Counted from the first letter of the stretch, positions 1-13,830 are shown. The stretch is 64,000 nucleotides of DNA from Bagarius yarrelli (GCA_005784505.1 VCAZ01000048.1:2007761-2071760), one strand, 5' to 3'. Notes: generated by a model from the sequence alone, not told the origin. Made by a program: numbers and translations.

Positions 1-860
1 TAATTGGATGCCGGAATCACTCCTGAACAATTTATTTATTCTCCTTATTATTCAGGATAATGCAGTAATCCATATAAATGGATGTCCATGTTTTATGATC
101 AGTTTATGATTGTCTTTGTATATGGGTCATCAGCTGGGACACAGTTGGGGCACTAGTAAATTGACTTGTGGACTAGACAGTAAATTATGTGTCCCTGATC
201 TGAAGGCACCTCTCATCTTTGATTCTGTAGGCAGTCTGATGTGAGTAAAGACCACTAGAGATCTGAGAAGTGGCATCCCTCTGTGCAAGTGTGTGAATGT
301 ATTAAGAGAGACTTACTCCTTATGTGAGTGCACTATGGCTGGTCTGAAGTGAGAGATCCTGCTGTTACCTGTGTGTGAGAGAGAGCGCGAGGGAATCTGC
401 TTAGAGATGTGTAAGTATGCGCGCGCTGTTAGAGAGGCTTTTGATGGCTTTGTGAAAATCTGTGTGAGTGTATTTAGGAATCCTGCTGTGAAGAGCTCTG
501 CTATGTGGTTCTCAGGTGTTGAGTATGTGGGGAGTAAAGAGTTAAGCACAGACTTGTCAGTCTTGTTCAATGAAACAGTCTTGGCCCTTCAGGACTTCCT
601 GAATGCGCTGTGAGATCATACTCCCTGTAAAAATTCTTGCTGTCATAGACAGTCGTTTACATACAAACACACTGTCTATATGCCTAAAGCGATGATCATG
701 TTAACAATTGCTAGGTCCTGGTCTAGTGATTTAAACCACTGCTGTATAACATTTATTCTATTGCACAAGTCTAGTTAATGTCATCTAATGCCATATGTAA
801 ATTACTGAATAGTAAAGTTCACAATCAATCATGGATAAACATTTTTTAAAGATATTTTTT
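1..860. other. Intergenic, nothing recognised
   Basis: AT-rich DNA with no convincing exon. Short open frames around 313-613 overlap on both strands, show no splice-site framing and no recognisable domain, so I treat them as chance. Confidence 0.5.
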
Positions 861-970
861 GGCATTCTGGCTTTATTGATAGGACAGATTGAAAGATAAA
901 ACGCTAGGGTGGGTGTGGGAGGACTAGGGCCGTAAAGGACCTGATCCGGAATTGAACCCGGGTCGCAATT
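861..970 (-). repeat. tRNA-derived SINE, family A, copy 1 (inverted)
   Basis: Read on the minus strand this has a tRNA-type B box (ggttcaattcc, plus-strand positions 948-958) followed by a tail ending near ctttattgatagg on the plus strand. The same arrangement, including the tatcaataaag tail, occurs on the plus strand at 26915-27049. Two copies of one family in opposite orientation indicate a dispersed Pol III SINE. The copy is diverged; its exact ends are not determined. Confidence 0.6.
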
Positions 971-2780
971 TAATGAGAATATTTAATTAAGGAAACAGCT
1001 GAGGGTTCAAGTCCCAGAGTGGAGCTATTTGTAAAAAAAAAAAAGAATAAATCACTGAATAAAAAAGCAAATGCAGTCTAATAAAAACATTGCATAGTAA
1101 GAGAGAGCAAGATGTCAAAGATTTGAATTGTGCTGATGTGAGTACTGTTGTGGGCGGGAACTTTAGTAGTGGGTAGTTCCAGTCAGTGATATTAGCTGTC
1201 TGCACATTAGGACCTGTCAACAACTGCACTGTTATACCATATCTTTATGTTAACAGGGGCTAGTCAACACCTCCAACCTACGGAAGCAAAAACAATATCC
1301 GAAAGATTGAAAAAGAAAAGCAAAAAATCTCTGAGAAGATGAACATCCAACTAAAAGTTGATGGCTAGTGGATAAATATGTTATTTCATTAGCTATGTTG
1401 TGCATGGCCTAAAAAAAATATAGTTGTAGTCTTTCCACCCATTGTATGTATACATGGTATCACTATATCATTCATGTATGGTGGATGTGCAGGGCTAAGT
1501 AGGCGTCGATGGTCTCATTGTCCCCAGGCCAGTAGCCTCTTTTTGGGGTAAGCCTGGAAGATAGACAGGCCAGCGGCCAGTGAGCCTGAAAGTCTCAGCT
1601 CAATAAATGAGGGCATTGTGAGTGTCGACCTGGTCTCATCTTCATGTACAATCTCCTTTTCTGTCCACTCTCAGCACATTACAGTCCCAGACTATGTGAC
1701 GACAACCATTGTGTTAAATGCGACGAGACAGACAGACATGCACACTGTATGGAAAAGACTGGAATCAGATTTTGGTGCCACTGAGGGATTGCTAGACAGA
1801 ATAAGAAAAAAAAAAAGAGAAAAGATCCATTTCTCTGGTATGTTTGTGGAGTATTTCAGCTGTATGTGACAGGCTATTTCTGTAAACTGCAAATAAATGT
1901 AAATCAACTTTATTACTATATCTTAGTAATGTATCACAGATAATACATTTACTTATGGATCTTTTTATTATGCTAAATTTTCTAGGCAATATACAATATT
2001 TTGAGATCAATTGTCAATTTAATACCTTCCTGTTTAACAGTAATGCTCGAGTGTCCAGTTAAATGCACAGTGGTTATTCATAGAAGCGCTTAACATAGCT
2101 AGCTTTCAGAAGCAGTAGCAGAGAAATCCCACATGCATGGTCAAGTCCATTTGCTGAAGTGGGAGGATAATTGTCTAAAAGGCCATTTGAATCTCAGCAT
2201 TATCACTTCATCTCTCGGATGGACATATAACATCACCGAATTATGCTTATGTCACTTTCTAGAGAGGTTTGTGCTTAGAGTGCTTTAAAGTTTGGTAATA
2301 AAAGATCTAACGTTTGATGATGGATCTTGGATTTATTCCATGCAGTCTTTCCTCTGTCTTCTTTATTTTATCTCCCTCTATCTCTCTGCAGATTGGCATG
2401 ACATCAGATAAAGGAGGCAGCATTGCAGTGTTTTCAGGCAATCAGAAACATTACCCATCAGTCCTTGGCTTTCCACAATCAATCTCGCCCTGGATAAACA
2501 ATGTCAAGTCACCGTACACCTGACAGGTATTCAGAGCTCCTGCTCCCCTAGGCTTGGCTCTGGGAATCCCCTCTTCTCTCGTTTAACACCCTATTCAATG
2601 CAGTAAAGCAGCACTGCTGATGTTTAAACCCATGTGTGTGTATTTTATAAATGTGTATATAATATAATACATTATAAAGTGCTGTGAAAAGGGATGCTCT
2701 CAAAAATTGAAGGGAACAGAAGGAAAACAGCATCAAACTGTTTTTTAAATAAATTCCGAAGGTCATCGGTCCCAAACATC
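971..2780. other. Intergenic, no gene recognised
   Basis: AT-rich sequence. A segment at about 2390-2523 begins after a good acceptor-like ctctctgcag and stays open for about 45 codons, but it matches no family I know and has no donor. Nothing else stands out. Confidence 0.45.
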
Positions 2781-3560
2781 TTGGAGAATTAACCACAGAT
2801 CTACTATGGATTCAGGTTGCCTTAGATCCTCGCTATGTTAACCAAGACAAACTTAATGATGTTGAGATCAAGGCTCTGTAAAGGCTATTCTATTAGTTTC
2901 AGGACGCCTTGTTCTGCATTAAAGATTTTTCCTAATGGTATGGGCTGTTGTCCTGCTGCAGATAAATTTGGGGCCAATTAGACTCCTCCCTGATGGTATT
3001 AATGGTAAAGATACCATTTTCATGCATGGTTGAGTTGCTAAGGGTTGTTTCCATGTCAGAAACCTGCATGATTTTTTTTCTTGCGTTTGGTTCCCCCATG
3101 ATGACCATTTTTGCTCCAGACAGTAGACGGCTGTACCTGGGTCTCATTCATTTTCCTAGACATTGAAGGGTAGGGAACAAAGTTGCCTGTTTCTTTGTGC
3201 TTTTTTCAAAATAGCTTGAAAGGCACTTCTCGAAACCACAGGTTTAAACTCTTTGCCTAGGAAGGACCTTGCGGATGCAGTGTAACCGCCTTGTTTTGTG
3301 TTGCTGTGCTTAGTCTTGCCATGCTGTATGACCTGTGACATGAAACTGTCTCCCACAACCTCACTTTAGTAGCAGATTTTGGCTGTTCTAACTGTTTTCC
3401 AGTTTTACGCCTCCTACGCAGCTGTTTCTGTATCAGTTAATGACTGTGTTTTTACATACATATGAAAATGATGATCATTAACACCTGCTTGGTATAACTA
3501 GTTAATAATACATTCGAATTTGTTTCTACAAAATCTCTGAATTTTTGCTGATTATTGGTT
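2780..3560 (-). mobile_element. Decayed Tc1/mariner-like transposon
   Basis: On the minus strand, conceptual fragments resemble a Tc1-type (IS630 superfamily) DDE transposase. The frame at 2932-3147 contains PRYSRLLSGAKMVIMG and, at its end, IYLQQDNSPYH, which fits the family's second catalytic Asp in the QxDNxPxH setting. The adjacent frame at 3156-3356 continues the upstream part. The reading frame is broken by stops and frameshifts and the N-terminal helix-turn-helix part (to about 3470) is badly degraded, so this is a dead copy. Terminal inverted repeats were not located with confidence, so the ends are approximate. Confidence 0.7.
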
Positions 3561-4879
3561 TGATTTTGATTTTTCATCAGTTCACTCAATTCGCATTATG
3601 TAAACTAAAAAAATTAAAATGTCATTGTCCTTTTATTTTTCTGATATCATTATGTGAAAGATCATTTGTTCCCCCATACTCTTTCATTTAAACAAAATGC
3701 TGCCAAGTAAAACATACAGTAAATTTAAAGTTTCAACAAAGCATGTGAGCAAACAAAGAGTGTCACGTAAAAGCAATTAGTTCTACCAGATATGATCTGT
3801 TGTCCCATCCAGTGTGTATTTCTGCTATACACCATGTGCCAGTTGTTTACTCAAGAGGAGTAAATAAAGGAAGAGAAAAGTTGTATTTTAATCAATCCAA
3901 TGCCAGGAGCAGCTGCATTAATCTAGATTTTATTTATGGTAACATTAACATTTGTCTCTTGTAAAGCTGTATGATTTTGCTATAATAATATTACTGCAGT
4001 TTGTGTAGTTCAGTAATAATAATCAGCTCTTTGTGTTAGTGTTTTTTAAGCGTTCCTGTTTGCCTCAGCACTGTTTTTTTAACTCAAGTTTCTGGTAAAT
4101 GAGGAGATCTGCAGATTAACTCTCGTCCCAAAGGACAATTAAACTGAAATTTGCCTAAATTGCATCTAATTTTATGTTGTCTGCTATTTTTTGTATGTTT
4201 TTAATCTCAGGCAAGCTGTCTTAGAGAAACACTCTATTTAAGTTGCTACTAATGTTTTTTATTTGTTATGGCTCTCGAGTAGCAGCAGTTGCTTTTGAGG
4301 AGAGACGTCTTATCGATTCTGATCTCCATACAATCATTTCTCTCACAAACCAACCTGATAAATCTGCCCTCAAATGCCATGTACATGTAAATTCAGCCTA
4401 GTCTGGCGGGCAGTCTTTTTGATGTGTATAGATAGGCTCTTATGCATGGCCAGTAGCACAGGAAAAACAGTAGATTGAGAAAGTGGAATGCTGTTTATTT
4501 GTGCTCCGGATGCCTGCTAGTAACTCCCTCCCTCCCTTACTTTATTTTATTCTCGTTTCTTTCGGCCCGCTCTCTGGTGCTTTTCAATTCCTACTGAACC
4601 CCAGGTGCCCTTGGACCAGGCTGTGTGGTGGAATATTGTGCCCTGAGATCAATGTTTCAGCGAGAGTCCGAGACAGGCTGAGAGAGGTGGAGAGAAAGTG
4701 AGAAAAAAAAAATGTCAGCAGCGAAGCACAGTGTATCAGCCTAACATGAAGTGGTAATGGCTATTGATCTGTAGTGTTTTTAATGTAAAGCTGGTCAGGC
4801 ACTGCGTGGGCCTGAAAAAAAAAAAGCGAGAAAGAAACGACACATGGACAGAAAGCAAAGCTAACACAGAGCAAGAGTG

Positions 4880-5200
4880 TAATAGAAAATCACACTGCCA
4901 TGCCCTCCCCTTCTCTCCTCCTCCTCCTCCTCCTCCTTCTCATCCATTCCTCCGTCTCTGGCTGCAGATTGATCTTCCTGTTCCCGCTGCTAGGGAGCGG
5001 GCTCTGTCATTACCTTGCTCTGTCATTAGAGAGGAGCCATCGGCACTGCTGGCCTGCCTGTGTCACTCTACAGAGACAGCTACACTTTTCTCTCACACTG
5101 CTCCCTGTATTTATTAAAGCCACTGACAGCCCGCTGCCTCACAGACACATTAGGAACCCTTTAACCCCTGACTGGAGCTGGGGATGCTGGGTTACAAAAA
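4880..5200. promoter_or_regulatory. Candidate conserved non-coding element
   Basis: A stretch with balanced base composition in AT-rich surroundings: a (CTC)n tract, then ctggctgcagattgatc and two gtcattac-type words. Overlapping open frames on the plus strand here do not resemble proteins. It is called only from texture and from its position upstream of a developmental homeobox gene; no alignment was possible. Confidence 0.2.
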
Positions 5201-6600
5201 TGCTTATGCCACTGGAGATCATCAGAATGGCCTTTTCTTGTTGCTCCAAGTTATTCTTTATATAGAAAATAGTAAATGGATAAAACCTACATTTGAAATA
5301 TGTTAAATTTTTTCCATGTTTTCTAATTTTTCTATACAAAATCGTATTCTCATTAATGAATCGATTGACGAGGACCTGTATACTTGCATGAAGCAATTTT
5401 ATATTATATTTTTTACAACATTTATATGAATGTGATTTGTTCCATCTATATAATAAATTGTGGATCAGCTTATAATATGAGAATTACCAGTGCTTTATGT
5501 CTCTCAGTTATTGTTTACAGAGGATTGGGGAGTCAGCATTTCAGCACTATTAAATAAAATACTATATTACTTTTAAATAATACTTCTGACTTCTATCTAT
5601 AATTACATTTGAATTCTGCTGCAACAGAAATTAATGTAAATGCATTTAGAATTTCTTCAGAATCTAATCAGGTGCAGTTTTTGCTGTTATAGAATTTTTG
5701 TTGCATTTGGATTAAATGGTCGAGTTTCAAATAATCTGTCCTTCAATTTTGTGAAAAGTGAAAATTAGAGCTGGAATCCATTCCAGCCCAGCTAAAGTGA
5801 GAATGTTATCCTTATGCCGTCAACCTATCCACTGACGGCTATTAGTGAGTGACTGTTTTTTTTTAGGTTTGGCTTTGATTTTTGCTATGGTTTTATTTTC
5901 AGGCTCTCTGTTACACCTTTTGTGTCACATTCAGCTCCATTCCTGCTGCCATTCAACAAACTCACAAACATTTTAACCCTCTGAATGTTTTGGACGTCAA
6001 GCAGCACTATGTTTTTGGTAAGTTTATCACTGATGGACACTTTGAAATTACAACACAGGTAAGATTGTTTAGCACTTTGTACCTTTGAGCGGATACCCAG
6101 TCACAGGCAGTTAGGGGTTCTCATCCAGCGAGGCAGAAAAGATGAGATTCTGGGATGCGACTGATGACATGGTAGCCAACAGTGCGCTATCATGTGAGTC
6201 TGATCTGAGTATTTGTGCTGCCAGGCTGTGATATGGTTGTCTCAGCCTGGACAGATTTAGCCAGATTGCAGTGCTCTAAGGGGGTCACACCTCATACATG
6301 TGGGAACAGTTTAAGGTTGGGGGGGGGCAGTTGAGGGGGTCAGAGCAGGAAGAAAAGTAGGCATGAAGAAAGTGTTTGTGGCATTTGAAACCACTCTTCC
6401 TTTTCCTCTAAATCTGCCATCTTATGTGTCCAGGTGCAATCCTAGTTAAGGCTTGTGGAGTAATGTATCAATTGCCATTAATGATTCATAATTGCAGGTG
6501 TAACATCTTACTTTATTACTAACCTTCTAAACAACAAACATTTTCTTATCTTGTTAATGTTGGTTGTTGCTTAGTATTTGTATAGTAACGATGATGACCA

Positions 6601-6601
6601 T

Positions 6602-6645
<44 letters not shown>

Positions 6646-6646
6646 C
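6601..6646. repeat. Compound (CT)n(CA)n microsatellite
   Basis: About 12 CT units run directly into about 10 CA units. Confidence 0.95.
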
Positions 6647-7679
6647 CACAATTTACAATTGTAGCTTATAAATGAACAAAGGAATTAAATAGTCTATAAA
6701 AGAAATGAATCGAGTGTTATCATGATTTATTTGCAATGCAAATGAATAAAGATCATTATATACATCATACATTGTGTAAAATATAATTTGCATGCATACA
6801 TTTTCAGAAATCTATAATAAAGCAATAAAGTTCATAGATGTGATAGATCATGAATATTTAGTATGTGTACTCGAACACAATCAATTTTGTCTTTTTACGA
6901 GAGATTGAATTTGTAGACTTGGTCCTTATTTCTGGCATGAGGAATCCAGAATGTCCTTCGTGTTGTGAGGAAAATCCAACTCCCGCTGCGAAATAGAAAT
7001 TAATGCATATCTCACTGGCACTGCTGTCTGCAGGAAAAAATGGAAGAGACATTTTAATGCATTTTAGAGTTTTTTTTCTAGGTAGTGGTTGATAGACAGA
7101 GGAACCATATATTTGCGAACACCTAGGGTTTAATGCACTCAGAGGTGCTCTCTGCCTTGTCTTCCGCCCAACAAAACATGTTCTGCAGAATAAAGGAAAA
7201 AGCAAAGCACAAAATTATTCCTTCTGCCTTCTATCAAGCCCTGCATTCACGGTAGCGTCTTAAGGGCGCGTCAGTCCGCCTGCCTCTCTTGGAGACGTAA
7301 TTATCCTTTTTCCTGTCACAGGGCTCCAAATGATCTCTAACCACTGGGGTGCTTTTGCTGGAGCTCAGCTTTGTCAATAGGAAAGAGAAAGAGGTTTAAT
7401 TTTCAGACAGCTGCACATCTACTTTTATCATACTATTATTTGCTCTTTGGACATCTATCTCATTTGTGTGTTAATTCGTACCTCTTTTTTTTTGAGATCT
7501 GGATCCACATAAGTATGGCCCACCTACATTAACATATTTATTTATAGTCTTACACTTTCTTGCAGTCATTTTTTTAGTGTGTACCGTTTTTTGCACTCTA
7601 TATTGTCCATGTAATTTCCCTTTCAGCGTTTCTCTGTTTTTTCCCCCTCTTTCTCTTTCCTTTCAGAAAAGGGCTTTGA

Positions 7680-8900
7680 ATGGAAGGAAAATTATCACAA
7701 TTACTCATATAATTGAGTTTTTTCCATCAGATAAAATGGTTTCATTATATGGGTGTTCATATTCCCTGACACAGGCCATTGGAAGAGGAGAGAAGAGGAG
7801 AGGAGCCGGTGAGGGCCTGGAGCTGAGCGGCTGGGCGCGTGCAGGAGACGCAGGCCGAACACGAAGGATCATTAAGGTCACAGTGGGGATAATTATCCCA
7901 GTGATGGAAAGAGCATCCAAGCACCTTTTTTTCCCCTCATGCCACAAATGCTCTGTCCCTGGCTTTTAGGCAAAAAAGAACTTTGTAATAAATGGAGCTT
8001 CCACCTACTACTTATACAAAAGAGAGAAGAGAGGAAGAGAGCATGTGCTAGAGAGGAGTATAAAGGAAAAGAGAGGCATCAACATGACAATTTTCCATCA
8101 TTAAGGCTAATGACAGGCTGGCTGAAGGGATCAAGGGGAAGAGAAACGAGGGAGAGCATTCAGGTGCCACTGAGGACTGACCTCTTTCTGTCTTTGTTCA
8201 AGGCTCCTTAACAAAACCTGAAAAGGGCCGTGCCACCGCAGCCCCCGCAGCTGAACATCTCGCACCGCCGTCGGGCACAGCAAATTATTTAATTGGAAAA
8301 TTTGCATGTTTTCTCATTTATGAGACCATTAATTGGACAAAGAGATGCTACTTTTAGGCCCTGTAATCAAACCTTGTTTTAATATGAATCTAAGAAAAGA
8401 CAAAACAAATAGTTTAGCCGCTCGTATTATAGTGTGTATTTTTCTTTATCCAGTCTTGGTTCTGTCCCCATGCAGTCCCACCTGCTTAAAATCATAGGCC
8501 AAAGCTACACTGCATATAAGCCCCAAACGTTTTCCCCCAACAGGGAATAATCTTTTCATAGATTTTAATTTACTGCCTAGTTTAAAGATTTAATCATTGC
8601 CTGTCTGGGCCCTTTAGCCTGTGGCCACAACAAAGTAATACGACAAGTGACAATTTTATTGCCATTTCATTTTGCGGCTGTTGATACATTAAGTAACCAC
8701 CGTCTATTGGGCCAGACTTTTTATTACCAGTCACACCTTACTCAGGTAATTGCTTATTTTGGAGGGCAATTTTAGGGCAGGTAAAAGGCTGGGCAGGTTC
8801 CTCTGACCCCTGCTGCTAATGATAATGGTAAAGGCTGCTGGGCTGTCACTGAAATGTCTGTGTGTAATGCTGGACAGTCTGTGCCCATTTTGTACAGGGC
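7680..8900. promoter_or_regulatory. Candidate deeply conserved enhancer cluster upstream of dlx1a
   Basis: This 1.2 kb block is dense in homeodomain-type cores and bZIP/HMG-like words. Examples are ataattatccc near 7890, attaaggctaatgac near 8100, ttatttaattgg near 8285, accattaattggac near 8328 and gctaatgataatgg near 8816. Base composition is balanced in otherwise AT-rich DNA. Mouse Dlx1 has upstream enhancers (UREI, URE2), and URE2 lies about 12 kb upstream. This block sits 6-7 kb upstream of the dlx1a start, a plausible position in a compact fish locus. Identity with URE2 or UREI is inference. The open frames at 7577-7969 and 7939-8211 cross it but show no domain. Confidence 0.38.
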
Positions 8901-9382
8901 TTTCCTAGCCTAGCTTGGATTAAGGGATCAGGAATGTTAAGTAAAAAACTGAGATAGGAGACAATTATTGTAGAAAATAGGAGATAGCACCTTTGTCATT
9001 TTAGCTTAATCATCCATGAACATCAATTAATCATCAGTTCGGTTATTGATAATAGTTTTCCTGGTCCACTCTTTAATTTACACATCATTTTAAGTGTTTT
9101 GAGTGAGCAAATATCAATTTTGGATCAAGAATGGTTAATCAAAATTGCAATAAAATTATGTTTTATGTAAACTAAATATTGTAGCTATAATAGCAATAGC
9201 TGTTAAAATTTGTACATTGAAAAATTGTCTAACCTATTTGTCCTCATTTTCATGAAAACAAGCTATGGTATCAAATAATGAAATGATATCTATATAAAAT
9301 ATAACAATTATATCTCTATAAAAAAAGTAGTAAATGATGATAAACTAAATGTATAAATGTATTAAATGTAAGATGTCAATGT

Positions 9383-9383
<1 letters not shown>

Positions 9384-9407
<24 letters not shown>
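9384..9407. repeat. (GT)n microsatellite
   Basis: About 12 uninterrupted GT units. Confidence 0.95.
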
Positions 9408-9414
<7 letters not shown>

Positions 9415-9989
9415 TCTGTTTCTGTTTGCAGGTGTGAACCACTGGCCAGGCCTGGAGACAATTATTCCTGTCTTCTCTCCCAGAGGACCCATGAGGTAGG
9501 GCTCCCCTTTAACTCTCTCCCACTGTGGCCTGAGTGTAAGCAGCTGGGAAGAGAACACACAGCAGTGACGGTCCAAAGAGGCCCAGAGCTGTGCATTAAT
9601 CCATCTCCATTTATGTGCTCTATGCATACACTACAGTTGTGTAAATATCAGCTGGTATTTATTGAGTAATTATTTACTAAGATTTGATTCGCCTCATTTT
9701 GTAATGTTTCTACAATCAATTATTTTAAAAAATATATTTTTAACACTTAATGCCACATACTAGTTTATCTTCCAGTAACATTTATCACGCTCATCCAATT
9801 TTATAATAAATTGTATTTTGCCTGGGCAGAAACTTTTAGCTGGTTTTTAATTATTGCTACAGAAAATTAATGAATGATAAAATGTACATTTTTAAAATAA
9901 GATATGTAAAGCACATATGTGTACTTTGTTTGTGACTGTTTAAAATTAAAAAACACCAAATATTCATTGATAAATTCTTTTAAAACAGA

Positions 9990-10050
9990 TAAATAATCAG
10001 TAAGTTTATAATCAGTAAGTTTATTCAAATAATCAGTAAGTTTATTCAAA
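9990..10050. repeat. Three direct copies of an 18-base unit
   Basis: The word aatcagtaagtttat occurs three times at short spacing, two of the copies followed by tcaaa. A small local tandem expansion. Confidence 0.85.
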
Positions 10051-10239
10051 CAAGTCTAAAATCCCAGCTGGTTGAATATTTTATCTCTATTTATATTTAC
10101 AGTATCTGCATAAAATGTTATAGGCTTCAGCAATGTTAGCACTATCGAATACACAGAAGTCCTAGCAACTGTAATTTAACTTAGTTTAATCGTTCTGTAT
10201 TGATCGGCAGGTTTTCGTTTTGCTGCACATTTCTGTTCC

Positions 10240-10700
10240 TTCTCTAAGAAAATTGTTCTGAATTAGAATGAGCACCTTTACACTGCCTCCTCTCTCTGTT
10301 TATGAGGGCTCACTAGAGCAGAAAATTGACAGTATTCCTTGCTTAAACCATCCAATAGAGATCCAGTAAAGCCTGATCCAGTAAAGAATTATTCTGTCCT
10401 GCATGGGTGATTAAATACTCTGAATTTAAATCATTATATTGGATCAAATTTTGTCCCTTTTTGGGCTTCAAGCCATAGAGAGATAGGAAGAGATCCGTAT
10501 TAGCAAGTGTGTAAATAAGGTGTAATTGCAAATATCTGGCTAAATACCGGGCCACATGTCCAAACGGACAGACTGGCTGTTATTCACTCAGCTGAGCTGT
10601 TTATGTTAATGTGGAGTTAATGCTTTTTTAAACTGCAACACTTACAGGCAATTTGTTTAATCCAAACATGTGAAGAAGCGCAATCCATTTGAGAGCCTTT
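10240..10700. promoter_or_regulatory. Candidate conserved non-coding element
   Basis: Non-repetitive block with homeodomain-like words (gtgattaaata near 10406, ggtgtaattgc near 10520) and an E-box (cagctg near 10591). About 4.5 kb upstream of dlx1a. Called from texture and position only; could be the fish counterpart of a Dlx1 upstream element or simply unique sequence. Confidence 0.25.
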
Positions 10701-12197
10701 CTTTATACACACTATCATTCGTTATGTGTGTTTGCCCAGTGTATATCATCCCATAAAACCTGTGTGTGTGTGGTTGTGTGTATGTTTACAGTGATTCATA
10801 AGTGCTCATCATAACATCAAGTGTAAACGAGCAACTTCATTTTAACAAAAGGGGAAAGCAGTGTTATTTATATTACAATGATGTTTATATTAGTCAAACA
10901 CAGATAGCTAAGAAATAATACACACAAAGATTTGTTCAGAATAATGTGGGTTTTTTCCCAACAAAATGAAGCAGTATAAATAACATTTTGTCCTTATTTG
11001 GCTAAAATTGTGATGTATAATTAGAATAACACACATTAATTCTCAGTTTCATTTTATATCTACTAAAACATTTTGGTCTGTCCAAAAAAATCAGTTATTT
11101 GTTATTTTGAACCCAGTTAATAATTCCAGATTTATAATTAATTATTTATATAGTGAGTGATCTGTTTCTTGATTTGAATTAGATCATTTTTACTTTTCGT
11201 TTGAAAATTATATTAAACAAACATGAACTATTACATAATTCATTTTTTAGTAGAATTTAGAGTTATAAAATAAAGTTGAATAGATACAGTACCAGAATGC
11301 AGCCGATTATGTTATCTAACTATTTTCTGTAGCCAAGAAAACAAACCGTACATGAAGAGTATCATCTCAGCAAAGAGCCTTTTGTACATTTTGGAGTGAC
11401 TGTCTTTATTAGTCAAGAGTCACTTTATCACACGGACATCTCACAGATTCAGGCTAAACATAGAAGTGAGACTGTTCCATACTGAAGCAATTAAATCTTC
11501 CAGACAGTCTTGTGCCACCAATAACAGAAACTAATCAGAGATTTGACTTAAATTTACTCTGGCCCACAAGCCGGAAGTCCCTTTACAGTCGGATCGAGTT
11601 CTATACTGAAAGGACGGATGTCTGCGTTTGATTTCGTGCCGGAGACGAAGAAATAACTCACTTGTCTGTTGCTGAAACGGAGTTTTGTCAGGGAGGTATT
11701 TCCCCATCTGAAAGTGGAGATAGTATTTGTCTCTAACCTAGAACACCCCCCATCACACACGCACCGGGCTGTAAAGTACAAGATAGCAGGTGTTTAATAT
11801 AACGGGAGGCTCTCTCTTTTTCTGAATGTTGGGGTTTTTTTTGTTTCCACTGTATTACAAATTGTGATTTTGTTTTTAAATAATAAAAAAAATTGTGTGG
11901 GTGTAAAATTGTCCCTATTTGGTAAAATTAATAAGACGTTTAAGAGCGGTTAATTTCTACAGAAATGATTAGCATAATGACGTCATGGCTTTGCAGTCAG
12001 TCTAAACTTTGAACATGATTATTTTCTGTAGGTTAATGATTGTCATAAATATTCCTGTGTTAAAGGTTCGATTTAAAAAATATATATATTTTTACACAGA
12101 CCTGCACATTATTGGGTAGCATTATTTTGTTTGTGTGTCTGTTTATCCAATCCAAAATATATAATATACTAAATATATAAATAGTATTAAATTCTTA

Positions 12198-12239
<42 letters not shown>

Positions 12240-13830
12240 ATATAGATATATATATATATATATCTATATATATATATATCGAAGGTATAAAGAGTATATT
12301 AAATTAAACTTGACTATTTAACAAGATCATTATTATTTTAATGTCATTCCTTTTACCTAAAGCTGACATCAGTTACGCAAAATAAAACATGATGCATGTT
12401 TCGACTGGAGCTTAATCTTAGATCCCATAACCGAGTTCACTAATCACAGTTATCAGTCTGCGCCACGCTCCATGCAAAAATCTTCCCTCAGCTCTGAATG
12501 ATGATAATTGTTGGTTGTAATACCGTTATTATTTTTGCCATTGATAAAAAAAAAATCTTTGTGAGGTAGTTTGTGAATGTAATTTCAAATACAAATTGCT
12601 TTGAATTGGACAATTTTCTGAGCCGATTTTGGGGGGGATATCACACAAAAATTGCTGAATGTGACCGTCAGTACAGAGGACTGGTGTGCTTGGCGTGTGC
12701 GTCGCTCTCCACTGTCTTGCTCTGCTTGTGCGATGGGAATTTGGAAGGTAACGGAATTTAGACGCAGTTAATTTGTAAATCGCCTTGAGATTTGGAAGGA
12801 GCGCTGCCCGAGGGCTCAACTGCAGGAGAATGAGACAAAAAAAATAAAATGAAGCTGTGATCATCTTTCACCGGGAAGGAGCGCATCGGTAATGCTGCCT
12901 TTCTTTGTCACCTGTTTAGGTTTATCTGATCAAAAAACCTTAGGGTAAAGCTTCGAGAGACCTGCTAGGATAAAAGCTGATTGAGCATTTTATCGAATAT
13001 CGATGTCTATATATTCGCTTTGCCTTGCCATGTTACAAACTAAGCAGGTTTGTTTAGTAGCTTGTATAAATCTGCAGATGCGTGAACTCTGCGAGTGCGT
13101 CAGATTAAAATCCCCTTTGTATTCTCTGACCTCCGACCTGCAAATTCTCCAAATGATGCATGTCCTCTGTGAGTTAACTAGGACTTACAAACCGAGCTCG
13201 TAGACTGTAGACAATAAAATCTATTAGCAGTCTGAAGCAAACATGGAAGAGGATTTGGCTTTTGAAGAGATGAATCAGTTTAAAATCCACTGCAATTAAA
13301 GTTTTTATTTTATTTTTAAATATTTGTTGTTTTTTATGTGAATTTTTGTCATTGTTCTAATAATTATTGTTAATAAGGATTTTTAATGGTAAGCTTTCTG
13401 GATAATGTGTTTGTTTCCATAAAGTGTATATTTTTACTAAATCTAAAAACCTTTGTATATGTTCATCTCTCACTGAACCAACAGCTTGTTGCTGTTTGCA
13501 TTTTCCTATCAGATCGAGTATTTTTGTGATCTGTGTTTTAAGGTCATGACCCTGGTCACCACCAGGTAAAAATAGCGACTAGTTATTTAACCTGTCACAT
13601 TTAAACTAAACGCTAAAAGATTTCCACTGATGTGAAAAATGATGCCGGTGGTGCTGTAGGTCGCAGGGGGAACTACTGATTCCTTTATTTTAAACCACCA
13701 AAGAAAATACGTGAGCAATACGTGAATAAATGTAAATTTAATACTTTAACTGTAGGTGAATTAATCTATTAAATATTATTCATTAATTTAACTGAAAAAC
13801 TGAAATTATTTGCTTCGCAATATTCTTAGT
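10701..13830. other. Intergenic, no gene recognised
   Basis: AT-rich, with an AT microsatellite inside. Open frames at 11554-11781, 12529-12864 and 13003-13203 have no recognisable domain and no exon structure. Confidence 0.45.
12203..12280. repeat. (AT)n microsatellite, interrupted
   Basis: Alternating TA for about 78 bases with a few C and G interruptions. Confidence 0.95.

Larger units (their letters stand above)
3561..7679. other. Intergenic upstream region of dlx1a, no gene
   Basis: No supported coding exon. A possible acceptor...donor-bounded piece at 5903-6017 (cag before gctctctgtt, gtaagttt after) has no recognised protein and is not called. A microsatellite lies at 6601-6646. Parts of 3900-4400 and 4880-5200 are less AT-biased and read like non-coding conserved DNA; see separate entry. 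Confidence 0.45.
8901..10239. other. Intergenic, AT-rich, repeats only
   Basis: Contains a GT microsatellite and a small direct-repeat array (separate entries). No exon-like sequence. Confidence 0.5.

Noticed and set aside
4764..5265. 117- and 121-codon overlapping plus-strand frames
   Set aside because: Two frames cover the same CTC-rich DNA, no domain, no exon structure; more likely non-coding.
5900..6020. Acceptor-to-donor bounded piece resembling an internal exon
   Set aside because: No family match and no partner exons nearby.
7577..7969. 130-codon plus-strand frame
   Set aside because: Runs through the candidate enhancer block; composition unlike a protein and the minus strand is open too.
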